Notes: generated from the letters alone by a model not told the origin. A DNA stretch of 64,000 nucleotides from JBLMYQ01 sp050258375 (GCA_050258375.1 JBLMYQ010000002.1:1-64000), one strand, 5' to 3'. Shown: positions 17,743-26,103, counted from the first letter of the stretch. Program-made: numbers and translations.

Positions 17743-18637
17743 ATGTAATACCTTCCCTTTCAATGGTTTGAATAAAATATTCTTCTATATCCATATTAGA
17801 AGTTTCAATAAACTGAGGATTATAGCTTTTTATTTTATTAAATATAAAATTATAGTTATCATTAATAACTATAGAAAATAAATTTTCTTGTTTCTCAATC
17901 TTTAGAATTCCTTTTAAATTGTTTATTTCTTCAGGTAAATTTTCCTCAAACCTTACTTGTATCTTTCTTGAATTTGACCTTATATCTTCTACAGACCGTT
18001 GAAAAACAAGCTTACCTTTTGCAATCACCGCTACATTATCTGCAATCTTTTCAATATCATATATATTATGTGTTGAAAAGAATACAGTAGCGTTTTCTGA
18101 AGCAGCATAATCTAAAATTGCACTTATAAAATACTTTTTCATCATCGGATCTAATCCATTCGTCGGCTCATCCAAAATCAATAATTTAGGTTGTATGGAA
18201 AGAGCTATAACCAGCGCTAATTGGGTCCTCGCTCCTTTTGATAGTTTTTCTATCTTTATGTCAATCGGTATGTCTAGATTTTTAATAAAATTTTTACACA
18301 TTTCATTATTCCATTTTGAATACACCATTGAATAAAAATTTAATAAATCTTGAATAGAATATTTAGGATAAAAGCCTGGAGAATCAGATATATAGCCTAC
18401 ACATTCCCTTACTTTTCCGGTTACATTTATAATATTACTTCCCATTATATAACCTGTTCCAAAAGTCGGTCTAATTATACCCATCAGAATTTTAATCAAA
18501 GTAGTTTTTCCTGCTCCGTTATGACCTACCAAACCACATATACTTCCTTGTGAAACTTTCATATTAAATTCATTTAATACTTTATTTCCATTTAAAATTT
18601 TTGTTAACCCATCTGTCTCAATCATTAACTCACTCAT
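17720..18637 (-). CDS. ABC exporter ATP-binding protein
   Basis: The 305-residue product has Walker A GHNGAGKTT (about 38-46), a signature loop LSKGARTQL, Walker B LLILDEPTNGLDP and the H-loop FSTHN. A C-terminal extension of about 85 residues is typical of drug and antibiotic exporters. The signature has KGAR in place of SGGQ, which is common in YtrB/BcrA-like ATPases. Start 18637 (MSELMIET) follows GAGGAGG and overlaps the repressor stop by 8 bases, so translation is coupled. Confidence 0.93.
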   Translation of the reverse strand: MSELMIETDGLTKILNGNKVLNEFNMKVSQGSICGLVGHNGAGKTTLIKILMGIIRPTFGTGYIMGSNIINVTGKVRECVGYISDSPGFYPKYSIQDLLNFYSMVYSKWNNEMCKNFIKNLDIPIDIKIEKLSKGARTQLALVIALSIQPKLLILDEPTNGLDPMMKKYFISAILDYAASENATVFFSTHNIYDIEKIADNVAVIAKGKLVFQRSVEDIRSNSRKIQVRFEENLPEEINNLKGILKIEKQENLFSIVINDNYNFIFNKIKSYNPQFIETSNMDIEEYFIQTIEREGITYEGIISK

Positions 18638-19031
18638 TATTGCCTCCTCGCCTTCCATATAACTCTTTTATTGAATCTTGGATTAAAGCAGTAATTTCTT
18701 CCTCTTGAATCTGCAAATGAAAGGCTTCAATTAAAAGCTTTTCAATCATTCTTTTAATTTTGATTTTATTTTCATTATTGTTAACTACTTCTTTTGGCGC
18801 TGCAACAAATGTACCTCTTCCCTGTAAAGTTTCTATAACTCCTTCACGTTCTAGCTCTTGATACGCTTTTGCAATGGTATTAGGATTAATAGTAACCTTA
18901 ACAGCCAGTTCTCTAACTGATGGTAATCTTTCTCTTGGTAAAATAATCCCTTTAACAATTGCACTTTTTACACCCTGTACCAACTGTTGATATATAGGTA
19001 TGCTTGATTTGTAATCAACATCAAACCACAA
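18630..19031 (-). CDS. GntR-family (YtrA subfamily) repressor
   Basis: The 133-residue product has an N-terminal winged helix: PIYQQLVQGVKSAI, LPSVRELAVKVTINPNTIAKAYQELEREG and the wing RGRGTFVA-like sequence LQGRGTFVAA. The short helical C-terminus marks the YtrA subfamily. It probably represses its own operon and the exporter behind it. TTG at 19031 is chosen because AGAGG sits 8 bases upstream. GTG at 19040 would touch the site. Confidence 0.9.
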   Translation of the reverse strand: MWFDVDYKSSIPIYQQLVQGVKSAIVKGIILPRERLPSVRELAVKVTINPNTIAKAYQELEREGVIETLQGRGTFVAAPKEVVNNNENKIKIKRMIEKLLIEAFHLQIQEEEITALIQDSIKELYGRRGGNNE

Positions 19032-19090
19032 TGCATTCACCTCTTTTAATTGATTTTAATTTATTTTTATATAAATATATTCCCCCAACT

Positions 19091-19109
19091 GTACTAATCG
19101 TACTAATAC
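19091..19109. promoter_or_regulatory. Probable GntR operator
   Basis: GTACTAATCGTACTAATAC contains two GTACTAAT copies in direct repeat, directly downstream of the -10 box of the repressor operon. This position fits auto-repression by the YtrA-like protein. Confidence 0.55.
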
Positions 19110-19113
19110 ACTT

Positions 19114-19142
19114 ATTATATTTTCAACTTTCGATTTTGTCAA
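19114..19142 (-). promoter_or_regulatory. Consensus SigA promoter of the GntR-ABC operon
   Basis: On the minus strand a perfect TTGACA is followed by 17 bases and a perfect TATAAT. A strong core promoter next to an operator fits a repressed, inducible operon. Confidence 0.8.
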
Positions 19143-19153
19143 TATAAATTGAA

Positions 19154-19185
19154 AAAGTCCCCTCTCTTTTCAGAAAGGGGACTTT
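19154..19185 (-). terminator. Terminator after the small membrane-type gene
   Basis: AAAGTCCCC at 19154-19162 pairs with GGGGACTTT at 19177-19185. The minus strand continues with TTTTTC. The adjacent GGGGTGGGTTA ties it to the CACCCC element family. Confidence 0.75.
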
Positions 19186-19193
19186 GGGGTGGG

Positions 19194-19373
19194 TTAAAAC
19201 CAATCAGCTATTGCACCAACAATATTATTTCCTCTGTGCATAACATTTCTGCTTGCTCTGGTAATTCTTCTTCTCATTCTGCTTGCATTTTTACTATTCA
19301 TAGCTCCTACAGTTGCACCTAACAATCCTCCAATTATTAATCCACTGGTAAATCTACTGCTTCTGACTATCAT
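19194..19373 (-). CDS. Small YtxH-like basic protein (59 residues)
   Basis: An ATG at 19373 after GGAGAG opens 59 codons. The product has a short glycine-rich hydrophobic segment near the N-terminus (FTSGLIIGGLLGATVGAM, about 8-25), then a basic Ser/Arg-rich part (SRMRRRITRASRNV) and a C-terminal IADWF. This resembles the YtxH-like group of small membrane-associated proteins of unknown role. It lies 14 bases after the PRC-barrel gene and is likely co-transcribed with it. It is followed by a terminator. Confidence 0.75.
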   Translation of the reverse strand: MIVRSSRFTSGLIIGGLLGATVGAMNSKNASRMRRRITRASRNVMHRGNNIVGAIADWF

Positions 19374-19387
19374 TCAAAATCTCTCCT

Positions 19388-19939
19388 TTACAAATTTTTA
19401 GTAGTAAAATCTTCATTTATCGAAAATATTTGTTTAATTCCCTTTTTAACATCAACAAATTCCTCAACAGATTCTTTTCCAACAAACAAACCTTCTTCTT
19501 TCAGTTCTATTTTGCCTAATACCGGTATAATTTTTCTGCCTTCGATAAGGTCTTCGACTATGCCGTCACTCACATGAAAAGCTTCTAACGAACCAATTTC
19601 AAAATCCATAAATATATCATAAACATATCCAAGCTCATTACCAATAAAATCAAATACCTTTTTACTGATTAATTCCTTTCCACACACAATTTTTTTTTCT
19701 TCGCTGCTGCTTTTATCCCAATTTTTCATATTCTTATCATCTTTGACTGTGATTTTATCCTCTAATATTTTGATGTCTGATAATCTAATGAAGCTTCTTT
19801 TTTTGCCAATTTCAATATTTATAAGTCCTTCAATAACATTTTTATCAATATCAAAGACAATTTCATGTGCTATTCCTGCTTTTCTTCCCTCATTAAGCAT
19901 CAACAAGGGCAACCCGATAATTTTGTTATAACTTACCAC
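19388..19939 (-). CDS. PRC-barrel domain protein
   Basis: The 183-residue product has two PRC-barrel units: about 1-65 (IGLPLLMLNEGRKAGIAHEIVFD) and about 90-170 (LISKKVFDFIGNELGYVYDIFMD ... GSLEAFHVSDG). PRC barrels occur in RimM and in photosynthetic reaction-centre H subunits. Stand-alone clostridial forms are often tied to sporulation or membranes, but the function here is not known. GTG 19939 follows AGGAGAG. Confidence 0.85.
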   Translation of the reverse strand: MVSYNKIIGLPLLMLNEGRKAGIAHEIVFDIDKNVIEGLINIEIGKKRSFIRLSDIKILEDKITVKDDKNMKNWDKSSSEEKKIVCGKELISKKVFDFIGNELGYVYDIFMDFEIGSLEAFHVSDGIVEDLIEGRKIIPVLGKIELKEEGLFVGKESVEEFVDVKKGIKQIFSINEDFTTKNL

Positions 19940-19951
19940 TTTTCTCTCCTA

Positions 19952-19979
19952 AAAATATTCTTTGTTAGTATTATGTCAA
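19952..19979 (-). promoter_or_regulatory. Probable SigA promoter of the PRC-barrel gene
   Basis: TTGACA and TATTTT on the minus strand are separated by 16 bases. The -10 box sits close to the ribosome site, giving a very short leader, so confidence is moderate. Confidence 0.4.
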
Positions 19980-20048
19980 AATTGAGTTTATTAATTCTTT
20001 ATCTAATATTGTAGTTAATGGATATGTAAACAAATAATGTATCAACGC

Positions 20049-20083
20049 ATCAAAAAATACGCTGTTTTAAGCGTATTTTTTGA
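20049..20083 (-). terminator. Terminator of the DUF402 gene
   Basis: ATCAAAAAATACGC at 20049-20062 pairs with GCGTATTTTTTGAT at 20070-20083. The hairpin sits just after the stop codon and has T-runs in both directions. Confidence 0.8.
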
Positions 20084-20089
20084 TACATA

Positions 20090-20566
20090 TTATAATTTTT
20101 CTAAAAATTCTGATACAAACCTTGGAGGAAAACTTGTTTGTTCAAGCATATCAGTAACCTTTTTAAGATTTGCAAGTGACAGCTGGAATTGGCGCTTATC
20201 TATAAGACCTTTTTCAAAAGCTTGGTTAAGCTCATCAATATCAAGTATTTCGACCCTTCCATCCGGAAAAATCTTCACATCAGCCAGCAAATCAACGAAT
20301 GTCAAAGAATTATTTTCCTTATCATATTCAGTTTCAATAATATCAACATACCAAAACAATAATTCCTTATTTAATCCATAAAAGCAGCCAATTTTATAGC
20401 CCTCTGATATAAATGCAAAAGATATTCCTCCTGAAAAATCATTTCGCTTGTGAATCGGAACCCATCTGGTTACAAGGATTTCACCGTCATAATAAAGTAT
20501 TTCATCACCTGAAATATCTACTATTTCATCAGGAATAAATCTTTTTCTGTAAATCTTAGGATTCAA
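20090..20566 (-). CDS. DUF402 domain protein
   Basis: The 158-residue product matches the DUF402 pattern: RWVPIHKRNDFSGG, then GCFYGLNKELLFWYVDIIETEYD, FVDLLADVKIFPDGRVEILD and a C-terminal helix. The family includes nucleoside tri-/diphosphate phosphatases and the FomD enzyme of fosfomycin synthesis. The acidic metal-binding residues DIIETE and DLLADV are present. The physiological substrate is unknown. It is a single-gene unit with its own terminator. Confidence 0.82.
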   Translation of the reverse strand: MNPKIYRKRFIPDEIVDISGDEILYYDGEILVTRWVPIHKRNDFSGGISFAFISEGYKIGCFYGLNKELLFWYVDIIETEYDKENNSLTFVDLLADVKIFPDGRVEILDIDELNQAFEKGLIDKRQFQLSLANLKKVTDMLEQTSFPPRFVSEFLEKL

Positions 20567-20693
20567 AGTAAATTCCCCCGTTTATTTATGTATTAAGTAT
20601 TTATTCTTTAGATTCCAACTTTTGCACCATTTAATAATACCATCATGCCTATTGTAATTCAACTTGTAAAAACTCATGCTAGGGCATTTTCTA

Positions 20694-20812
20694 AACCCTC
20701 ACCCATCTTGCTTCCCTCTCCCAGAACATTGGTAGCGTGAAGGATTGGCAGTTTCTGAAGTTTTACCCCTTCGCCCATTGCTCTGGGAGAAGGGGATAGG
20801 GGATGAGGGTAA
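20694..20812. repeat. Palindromic CCCTCACCC element
   Basis: The left arm 20694-20725 (starting ACCCTCACCC) is an imperfect inverted repeat of 20781-20812 (ending GGATGAGGGT), with a 55-bp middle. It lies in the 361-bp gap upstream of the DUF1015 gene. Nothing else was recognised in that gap. Confidence 0.6.
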
Positions 20813-20927
20813 GAAAGTATTTACAAATATCATAATTTGCTCAAAACCAGATTGACGTATGGTCTGCTTTTATATAAAATTAGCTTATTCAAATTGTACG
20901 TCATACATTAATTTAAGGGGGATTTTT

Positions 20928-22256
20928 ATGGCTGTCGTTATTCCATTCAAGGGAATCAGATATAACACTGATAAGGTAGGTAATCTTTCTTCGGTTACAA
21001 CTCCGCCTTATGACATAATATCTCCGGAAGCTCAGGAAGAATTTTATACAGCTGATGCTAATAACATAATAAGAATCGAGCTGGGAAAAGACTTTGATGG
21101 TGATAATGAAAGCAGCAACAAATACACCCGTGCAGGAAAATTTCTTTCCGGATGGCTTGACCAGAAAATCCTCGTAAGAGAAGACTCCCCGGCTATTTAC
21201 ATATATGAACAGGATTTTAAGGTGTCCGAATGGGAAACCAAAACCCGCCGCGGAATTATTGCACTTGTTAAACTCGCCGATTTTTCGGAAGGTATTGTTC
21301 TTCCTCATGAGTACACACTTTCAAAGGCAAAACAGGATAGATTCAACCTGATGTCCACTACAGACGCAAATATCAGCCAAATTTTTTCTCTTTATAATGA
21401 CGAGGATAATGTTTCAAAAATATTAGATTCATTCATAATTGAAAATAAGCCTGATATTGAATATGTAAACAGCGAGGGCATTAATGAAAGATTATGGGTA
21501 ATTAAAGATACCAAAATCACATCTGAAATTAGCAGGCTGTTTGAAGATAAGAAGCTTTTTATTGCCGATGGTCATCATAGATACGAAACAGCCTTAAATT
21601 ATAGAAACAAAAAGGCATCAGAGAATCCCTCACACAATGGGAGCGAATCATATAATTATGTGATGATGACAATAGTAGATATGGATGATCCCGGTTTGGT
21701 TGTTTTTCCTACGCACAGGGCATTATCCTTTGAAAATTTTAACTCCGAGGCATTTTTAGCTTTCTTAAATGAAAATTTCAAAATCCAAAAAATAGAATAC
21801 AGTAAAAGCTTTGATGAAGAATCCGTTCCGGAACAATTAACTCTTTCACTCTCCCAAAGCGGCGAGTTTGGAAAATCCTTTGGTTATTTTGATGGACTGG
21901 GAGATTACTTTTATATTCTTACCCTTAAAGACATTTCTATAATGGAAAAGCTTTTACCTGACAAACCGGAAGCATATAGAACACTAGACGTTGCTATCTT
22001 GCATTCATCAATATTGGAACAGTATTTCAATATTGATGCTGAAAATATGGCTGAGCAGAAGAATCTGACGTATGTAAAAAGTCCTCAAACTGCCTTTGAA
22101 GGAGTAAAGTCAAGAAAATATGACTGCGTATTTTTTCTTAATCCTACTAAGGTTAGCGAGATGAGGGATGTTTCGCTGGCAAATGAAAAGATGCCTCAGA
22201 AATCAACTTATTTCTACCCTAAGGTTACAACCGGATTGGTTATCAATAAATTTTAA
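20928..22256 (+). CDS. DUF1015 family protein
   Basis: The 442-residue product begins MAVVIPFKGIRYN at an ATG after AAGGGGG. The longer upstream frame is leader sequence. Conserved DUF1015 stretches include TTPPYDIISPEAQEEFY, FADGHHRYETAL-type (IADGHHRYETALNYR, about 225-240) and VMMTIVDMDDPGLVVFPTHR. There is no signal peptide or membrane segment. The GHHRYET block looks like an active site but no reaction is assigned. The gene is close to serA and a class V aminotransferase, and a role in serine metabolism or its control is inference from that neighbourhood. Confidence 0.88.
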   Translation: MAVVIPFKGIRYNTDKVGNLSSVTTPPYDIISPEAQEEFYTADANNIIRIELGKDFDGDNESSNKYTRAGKFLSGWLDQKILVREDSPAIYIYEQDFKVSEWETKTRRGIIALVKLADFSEGIVLPHEYTLSKAKQDRFNLMSTTDANISQIFSLYNDEDNVSKILDSFIIENKPDIEYVNSEGINERLWVIKDTKITSEISRLFEDKKLFIADGHHRYETALNYRNKKASENPSHNGSESYNYVMMTIVDMDDPGLVVFPTHRALSFENFNSEAFLAFLNENFKIQKIEYSKSFDEESVPEQLTLSLSQSGEFGKSFGYFDGLGDYFYILTLKDISIMEKLLPDKPEAYRTLDVAILHSSILEQYFNIDAENMAEQKNLTYVKSPQTAFEGVKSRKYDCVFFLNPTKVSEMRDVSLANEKMPQKSTYFYPKVTTGLVINKF

Positions 22257-22448
22257 AGGGCAAACGCACAAAGCAAAATACTGGAAAAATAAAAGATGAA
22301 ATTCTACTTAGACCCCTCTTTCTCCTCTAAAAAGGGGACGAAAAGTAGTTTTTCATAGAAAAATCTTCATAGAAATTACTATTCGCTCCCTGTTAGGGAG
22401 GCTAGGAGGGTCTGGATTTGGAATTATTTGTATTCATGCATTTGCCCT
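22257..22448. repeat. MITE-like palindromic element, complete copy
   Basis: This 192-bp element has terminal inverted repeats AGGGCAAACGCACAAA (22257-22272) and the reverse complement of AGGGCAAATGCATGAA (22433-22448), 13 of 16 identical. Inside, two related sub-units in opposite orientation each start AGACCC and fold into a CCC/GGG hairpin. It begins directly after the DUF1015 stop codon. A second copy lies between minC and minD. Confidence 0.75.
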
Positions 22449-22592
22449 AATTCTAAGTCCAACATATTGAATTTATAGTCAAAACGTGATATCTTTTGTA
22501 TAAAATGTTATTTTTAAAAATTGGGAGCTTATTATTATAAAATCTCAGACAAAAATTACTCCGTTAATAATTTGAAGGAGGGACTGATAATA

Positions 22593-22712
22593 ATGTTTAA
22601 TTTTCTTAAAAAATTTATAGTATTGGTTATATTAATTGGTGCTTCTATTTACTTCCTTTTACCCTGGTCGGTTTGGGCACTTTATAAGTGTCTGGTATTT
22701 GTATTTTGCTAA
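22593..22712 (+). CDS. 39-residue membrane protein
   Basis: An ATG after GGAGGG (about 9 bases) opens a 39-codon frame. The product has a basic N-terminus (MFNFLKK) and one long hydrophobic helix (FIVLVILIGASIYFLLPWSV). It is followed by its own terminator, which supports a real gene. A longer start at 22521 lacks a ribosome site. The function is unknown. Confidence 0.55.
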   Translation: MFNFLKKFIVLVILIGASIYFLLPWSVWALYKCLVFVFC

Positions 22713-22717
22713 TATTT

Positions 22718-22747
22718 AAAGGTGCAGAGATTCTGCACCTTTTTGCT
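22718..22747 (+). terminator. Terminator between the small membrane gene and serA
   Basis: AAAGGTGCAGA (22718-22728) pairs with TCTGCACCTTT (22732-22742), three-base loop, then TTT. It lies between convergent genes and may serve both. Confidence 0.8.
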
Positions 22748-24358
22748 TTAGAAGCTTATCAAGCTTGCCTTAAGTATTCCGTCAACATTCCGTATCTTTC
22801 CCAGTATATTTTCATTAACTTCATTATCAATTCCCAAGAATGCCTCTGCCTTTTCTCCTTTTCGGTTCCTGCTTAATCTCATAGAAGCAATATTTACATT
22901 TTCCTCACCAAGGATTGTTCCCAATCTGCCTATCATACCAGGCTTATCAATATTTTGTATAGCCAAAGCGTATGGAGTTGTTGGTTCAAAGTCTACATGA
23001 TAGCCAAAGAAGTCTACCAATCTTATTTCTTCGTTTCCAAATACAGTACCTGAAAGTGAAAGAGCCTTATCTTTATTAGTAATATTAGCAGTAACAAGGC
23101 TTGTAAATCTTTCGCTTGTATTTGATTTTGACTCAACAACCTTGATTCCTCTAGAGTTAGCAATCATTTCAACATTTACGAAGTTAACCTGTTCATCATC
23201 GGAAATAATAGGCTCTAAAAAGCCTTTTAAAAATGCAAGTGTAACGATTTTGGTCTCCATTTGTGCAATTTCACCACTGTAGAATAACTCAATCTTTTCA
23301 ACAGGTGTTTTCTCAACCTGAAAATAAATCTTGCCCATTTTCTCAGCCAGTTCAATATAAGGTCGTATTTCTTTCATATCCTTTATTCTAAGTGATGGAA
23401 GATTTACAGCACTGACAATGTCTCCTTCCAATACAGCACTAATCTGCTGGGCTACCATTACACCGACATTGTATTGCGCTTCAAGGGTAGATGCTCCCAG
23501 ATGAGGCGTAAATATAACATTATCAAGCTCAAGAATCGGACTTTTAAAATCCTGTTCGCCAGGCTTTGCCTCAAAATTTGGTTCTTCTTCAAGAACGTCT
23601 AATCCTGCAGCGGCAAGCTGCCCCTCTTTCAATGCTTTATAAAGAGCCTCTTCATCAATAAGTCCACCGCGGGCACAATTTATAATTACTGCATTCTTCT
23701 TCATCATTCCTATTTGTTCTTCACCTATAAGCTTAAGAGAGCCTTCAATCTTAGGCATATGTAATGTTACAATATCAGCTTGCTTTAATAGCTCTTCTAA
23801 TGTTTCACACCTTTGTACCCCAAGCTTTTGGCATCTTTCTTCAGGAATGTAAGGATCAAATGCAAGTACTTTCATGTTAAATGCTTTTAGCCTTGAAGCA
23901 ACAATCGAACCAATTCTTCCAAGTCCAATAACCCCAAGTGTTTTGCCTTCCAGCTCTACTCCTTTGAATTTGCTTCTTCTAAAATCACCATTTTTACAGC
24001 TCATAAATGCTTGTGGAATATGCCTGCATGTAGCAAATATCATACCTATTGCCAACTCAGCCGCTGCATTAGAGTTGCCCTCAGGAGTATTAACAACCAT
24101 TACTCCTTTTTTTGTAGCAGCATCAACATCAACATTATCAACCCCGGTACCGGCACGACCTACTACTTTAAGGTTTATTCCCTTCTCTATTACATCTGCA
24201 TCAATTTTCGTCGCGCTTCTGACAATAACTGCATCATAATCAGGGATAACGCCTAGCAGCTCCTCTTTAGACATTCCACATTTTATATCTACTTCAGCAC
24301 TCGTCTTTAAAATCTCTATACCTTCTTCAGCGATTTTTTCGGTTACCAGTACCTTCAT
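22748..24358 (-). CDS. serA: D-3-phosphoglycerate dehydrogenase SerA
   Basis: SerA oxidises 3-phosphoglycerate to 3-phosphohydroxypyruvate, the first step of serine synthesis, using NAD+. The 536-residue product is the long form. It has a catalytic/Rossmann core with VIGLGRIGSIVASRL (about 145-160), the active-site NCARGGLIDEEAL and TPHLGASTLEAQ motifs, an allosteric substrate-binding domain (about 325-445), and a C-terminal ACT domain (IDKPGMIGRLGTILGEENVNI) that usually binds serine. ATG 24358 follows AGGAGG. It lies 19 bases after the aminotransferase and shares its promoter. Confidence 0.96.
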   Translation of the reverse strand: MKVLVTEKIAEEGIEILKTSAEVDIKCGMSKEELLGVIPDYDAVIVRSATKIDADVIEKGINLKVVGRAGTGVDNVDVDAATKKGVMVVNTPEGNSNAAAELAIGMIFATCRHIPQAFMSCKNGDFRRSKFKGVELEGKTLGVIGLGRIGSIVASRLKAFNMKVLAFDPYIPEERCQKLGVQRCETLEELLKQADIVTLHMPKIEGSLKLIGEEQIGMMKKNAVIINCARGGLIDEEALYKALKEGQLAAAGLDVLEEEPNFEAKPGEQDFKSPILELDNVIFTPHLGASTLEAQYNVGVMVAQQISAVLEGDIVSAVNLPSLRIKDMKEIRPYIELAEKMGKIYFQVEKTPVEKIELFYSGEIAQMETKIVTLAFLKGFLEPIISDDEQVNFVNVEMIANSRGIKVVESKSNTSERFTSLVTANITNKDKALSLSGTVFGNEEIRLVDFFGYHVDFEPTTPYALAIQNIDKPGMIGRLGTILGEENVNIASMRLSRNRKGEKAEAFLGIDNEVNENILGKIRNVDGILKASLISF

Positions 24359-24377
24359 CAATAATCCTCCTTAAATT

Positions 24378-25541
24378 TTACTTATCACTATCTGCTATTG
24401 CTCTTTCTACCGCTGATACTCCTCTTCCGAGCTCAAAAAAATACCCACATTCCTTTAACGCATATTCTAATGCCGTAAATGCCTTTATCAAGTCAAATCC
24501 ATCTACAAAACCGCAGTGTCCGATTCTTAGAATTTTACCTTTCAGATGCTGCTGTCCTCCTGTTACCATTATGTCATATTTTGTATTCATAATTTTTCTT
24601 ACGCTTTCAATATCAATTCCTTCCGGAGCCTTAATTGCAGTAATTATATATGAAGACACACTTTTATCAGGTAAAAGCTCCATTCCTAAAGCTTCAACTC
24701 CTGCCTGTGCTGCAAGAGCAAGCCCTTTATGGCGGTTAAATACATTCTCCAGCCCTTCATCCTTTATGAGCTTAAGTGCTTCATTTTGAGCAATTATAAG
24801 TGAAACAGCCGGTGTATAAGGCATATCAGGAGGGTCTAGTTCAAGAGCTTTTTTATATGCGCTGTAATTCCAATAAAATTTAGGCAGCTTTGAGCTTTTA
24901 TGTGCTTCCCATGCCTTATCACTAATACTTACAAAAGCTAATCCCGGCGGAGTCATAAGAGCTTTTTGTGATGAACCTATAACTACATCTATTCCCCAAT
25001 TATCAGTCTGAATATCAAGACCGCCAACCGAACTTATGGCATCTACAATAAACAGCTTGTTTGTCTTTGAAACAATCTTGGCTATAGCCTCAATATCGTT
25101 CGAAACTCCCGTTGATGTCTCATTATGTGTAACTATTACAGCTTTAATTCTGCCTTCTTTGTCTTGCTCCAATTTGCTCTCAATCTCTGTTGGTTCAACA
25201 GCCTTTCCCCATTCTACAGAAATCTTATCAACCTCGAGCCCGAAAGCTTCAGCAATTTTAGCAAATCTATCGCCAAAATTCCCTATACTTGCAACAATTA
25301 CTTTATCTCCGGCAGAAAACAAATTTGCTATAGCAGATTCCATGCCCCCTGTTCCGGATGATGCAAGAGTAATTACATGATTATTTGTTTGGAAAACATA
25401 TTTTAGATTTTGATTAAATTCAGACAAAATAGCACAAAATTCTTTGGTTCTATGGTGTATTATTTGATTACCGAGTTTTGCAAGAACAGTTGGTGGAATC
25501 ATGGTAGGCCCGGGTGTCATAAGAAGTTTATCTTTTTTCAT
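24378..25541 (-). CDS. Class V aminotransferase (serine/alanine--glyoxylate type)
   Basis: The 387-residue product is a PLP enzyme of the AGT/SPT group: MTPGPTMIPP at the N-terminus, SSGTGGMESAIANL for the phosphate pocket, VDAISSVGGLDI, and the PLP lysine in GSSQKALMTPPG (about 190). Family members act on serine, alanine, glyoxylate or pyruvate. Next to serA it may serve as the phosphohydroxypyruvate transaminase step in place of SerC. That is inference from context, since this is not the SerC subfamily. ATG 25541 starts the operon behind a clear promoter. Confidence 0.9.
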   Translation of the reverse strand: MKKDKLLMTPGPTMIPPTVLAKLGNQIIHHRTKEFCAILSEFNQNLKYVFQTNNHVITLASSGTGGMESAIANLFSAGDKVIVASIGNFGDRFAKIAEAFGLEVDKISVEWGKAVEPTEIESKLEQDKEGRIKAVIVTHNETSTGVSNDIEAIAKIVSKTNKLFIVDAISSVGGLDIQTDNWGIDVVIGSSQKALMTPPGLAFVSISDKAWEAHKSSKLPKFYWNYSAYKKALELDPPDMPYTPAVSLIIAQNEALKLIKDEGLENVFNRHKGLALAAQAGVEALGMELLPDKSVSSYIITAIKAPEGIDIESVRKIMNTKYDIMVTGGQQHLKGKILRIGHCGFVDGFDLIKAFTALEYALKECGYFFELGRGVSAVERAIADSDK

Positions 25542-25593
25542 GAGACTTCCCCCTTTTTAAAATCAGTGTAAAATGTAAAGTTGAAAACTAATT

Positions 25594-25619
25594 TCATTGC
25601 TCATTGCTAATTGCTAATT
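25594..25619. repeat. 7-bp tandem repeat in the leader of the aminotransferase-serA operon
   Basis: Four consecutive copies of a 7-base unit of the form (C/A)ATTGCT lie between the promoter and the start codon, followed by a short ATTG remnant. It may be a slippage-prone leader sequence. Confidence 0.55.
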
Positions 25620-25631
25620 GATATTATTGGT

Positions 25632-25660
25632 ATTATAACCCAGCAGCGCTGACTCGTCAA
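25632..25660 (-). promoter_or_regulatory. SigA promoter of the aminotransferase-serA operon
   Basis: TTGACG, 17 bases, TATAAT on the minus strand, about 90 bp upstream of the aminotransferase ATG. No T-box or known riboswitch was seen in the leader. Confidence 0.75.
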
Positions 25661-25678
25661 CAAAAGGACTAGGTTAAT

Positions 25679-26005
25679 CTATATAGCTTTTTGGCATTTC
25701 ATTTTTATGCCTTTATATATTTCATAAGTACCCATAAGAAGCAAAAAAATGCCAAACATTTTTTTAAGAAGAGCAGCCGGAATTGCTACCGCTATATTCG
25801 CACCTAAAACAGCTCCAACAATGCCCCATATAGCAATCTGAAACACGGTTTTAATATATACATTTTTGTTCTTTACATGCACAACTAATGCCGCTATGGC
25901 AGTAGGAATAAAAAAAACAAGATTTATCCCTTGTGCATTATGCTGTTCAATATTCAGAAGCATTACCAATGCAGGAATCAATATGGCTCCGCCTCCAATG
26001 CCCAT
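25679..26005 (-). CDS. TauE/SafE family half-protein (N-terminus uncertain)
   Basis: The 108-residue frame from ATG 26005 encodes MGIGGGAILIPALVML and further hydrophobic segments typical of one TauE/SafE repeat (sulfite/anion exporter superfamily). The family normally has a complete hydrophobic helix before GxGGG. That helix (IFIALIIGIAAGIISG) is encoded in frame upstream to about 26053 behind AAGGAG at 26062-26067, but the only candidate starts there are ATA or ATT. Either a rare start codon is used, or the gene has lost its start. It is paired with a second half-protein upstream. Together they would equal one full-length exporter of about 250 residues. Confidence 0.75.
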   Translation of the reverse strand: MGIGGGAILIPALVMLLNIEQHNAQGINLVFFIPTAIAALVVHVKNKNVYIKTVFQIAIWGIVGAVLGANIAVAIPAALLKKMFGIFLLLMGTYEIYKGIKMKCQKAI

Positions 26006-26103
26006 CCCACTGATAATTCCTGCAGCTATTCCAATAATTAATGCAATAAATATATGTCTGACACTCCTTCCCTTTTTCTTTAGGTTTTTAGTTTTTGGGT
26101 TTT

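Noticed and set aside
20694..20812. CRISPR array
   Set aside because: The region has one inverted pair of arms and no series of regularly spaced direct repeats.
25542..25678. T-box or other serine-responsive leader before the aminotransferase-serA operon
   Set aside because: No T-box sequence, specifier stem or terminator was found; only a promoter and 7-bp repeats are visible.
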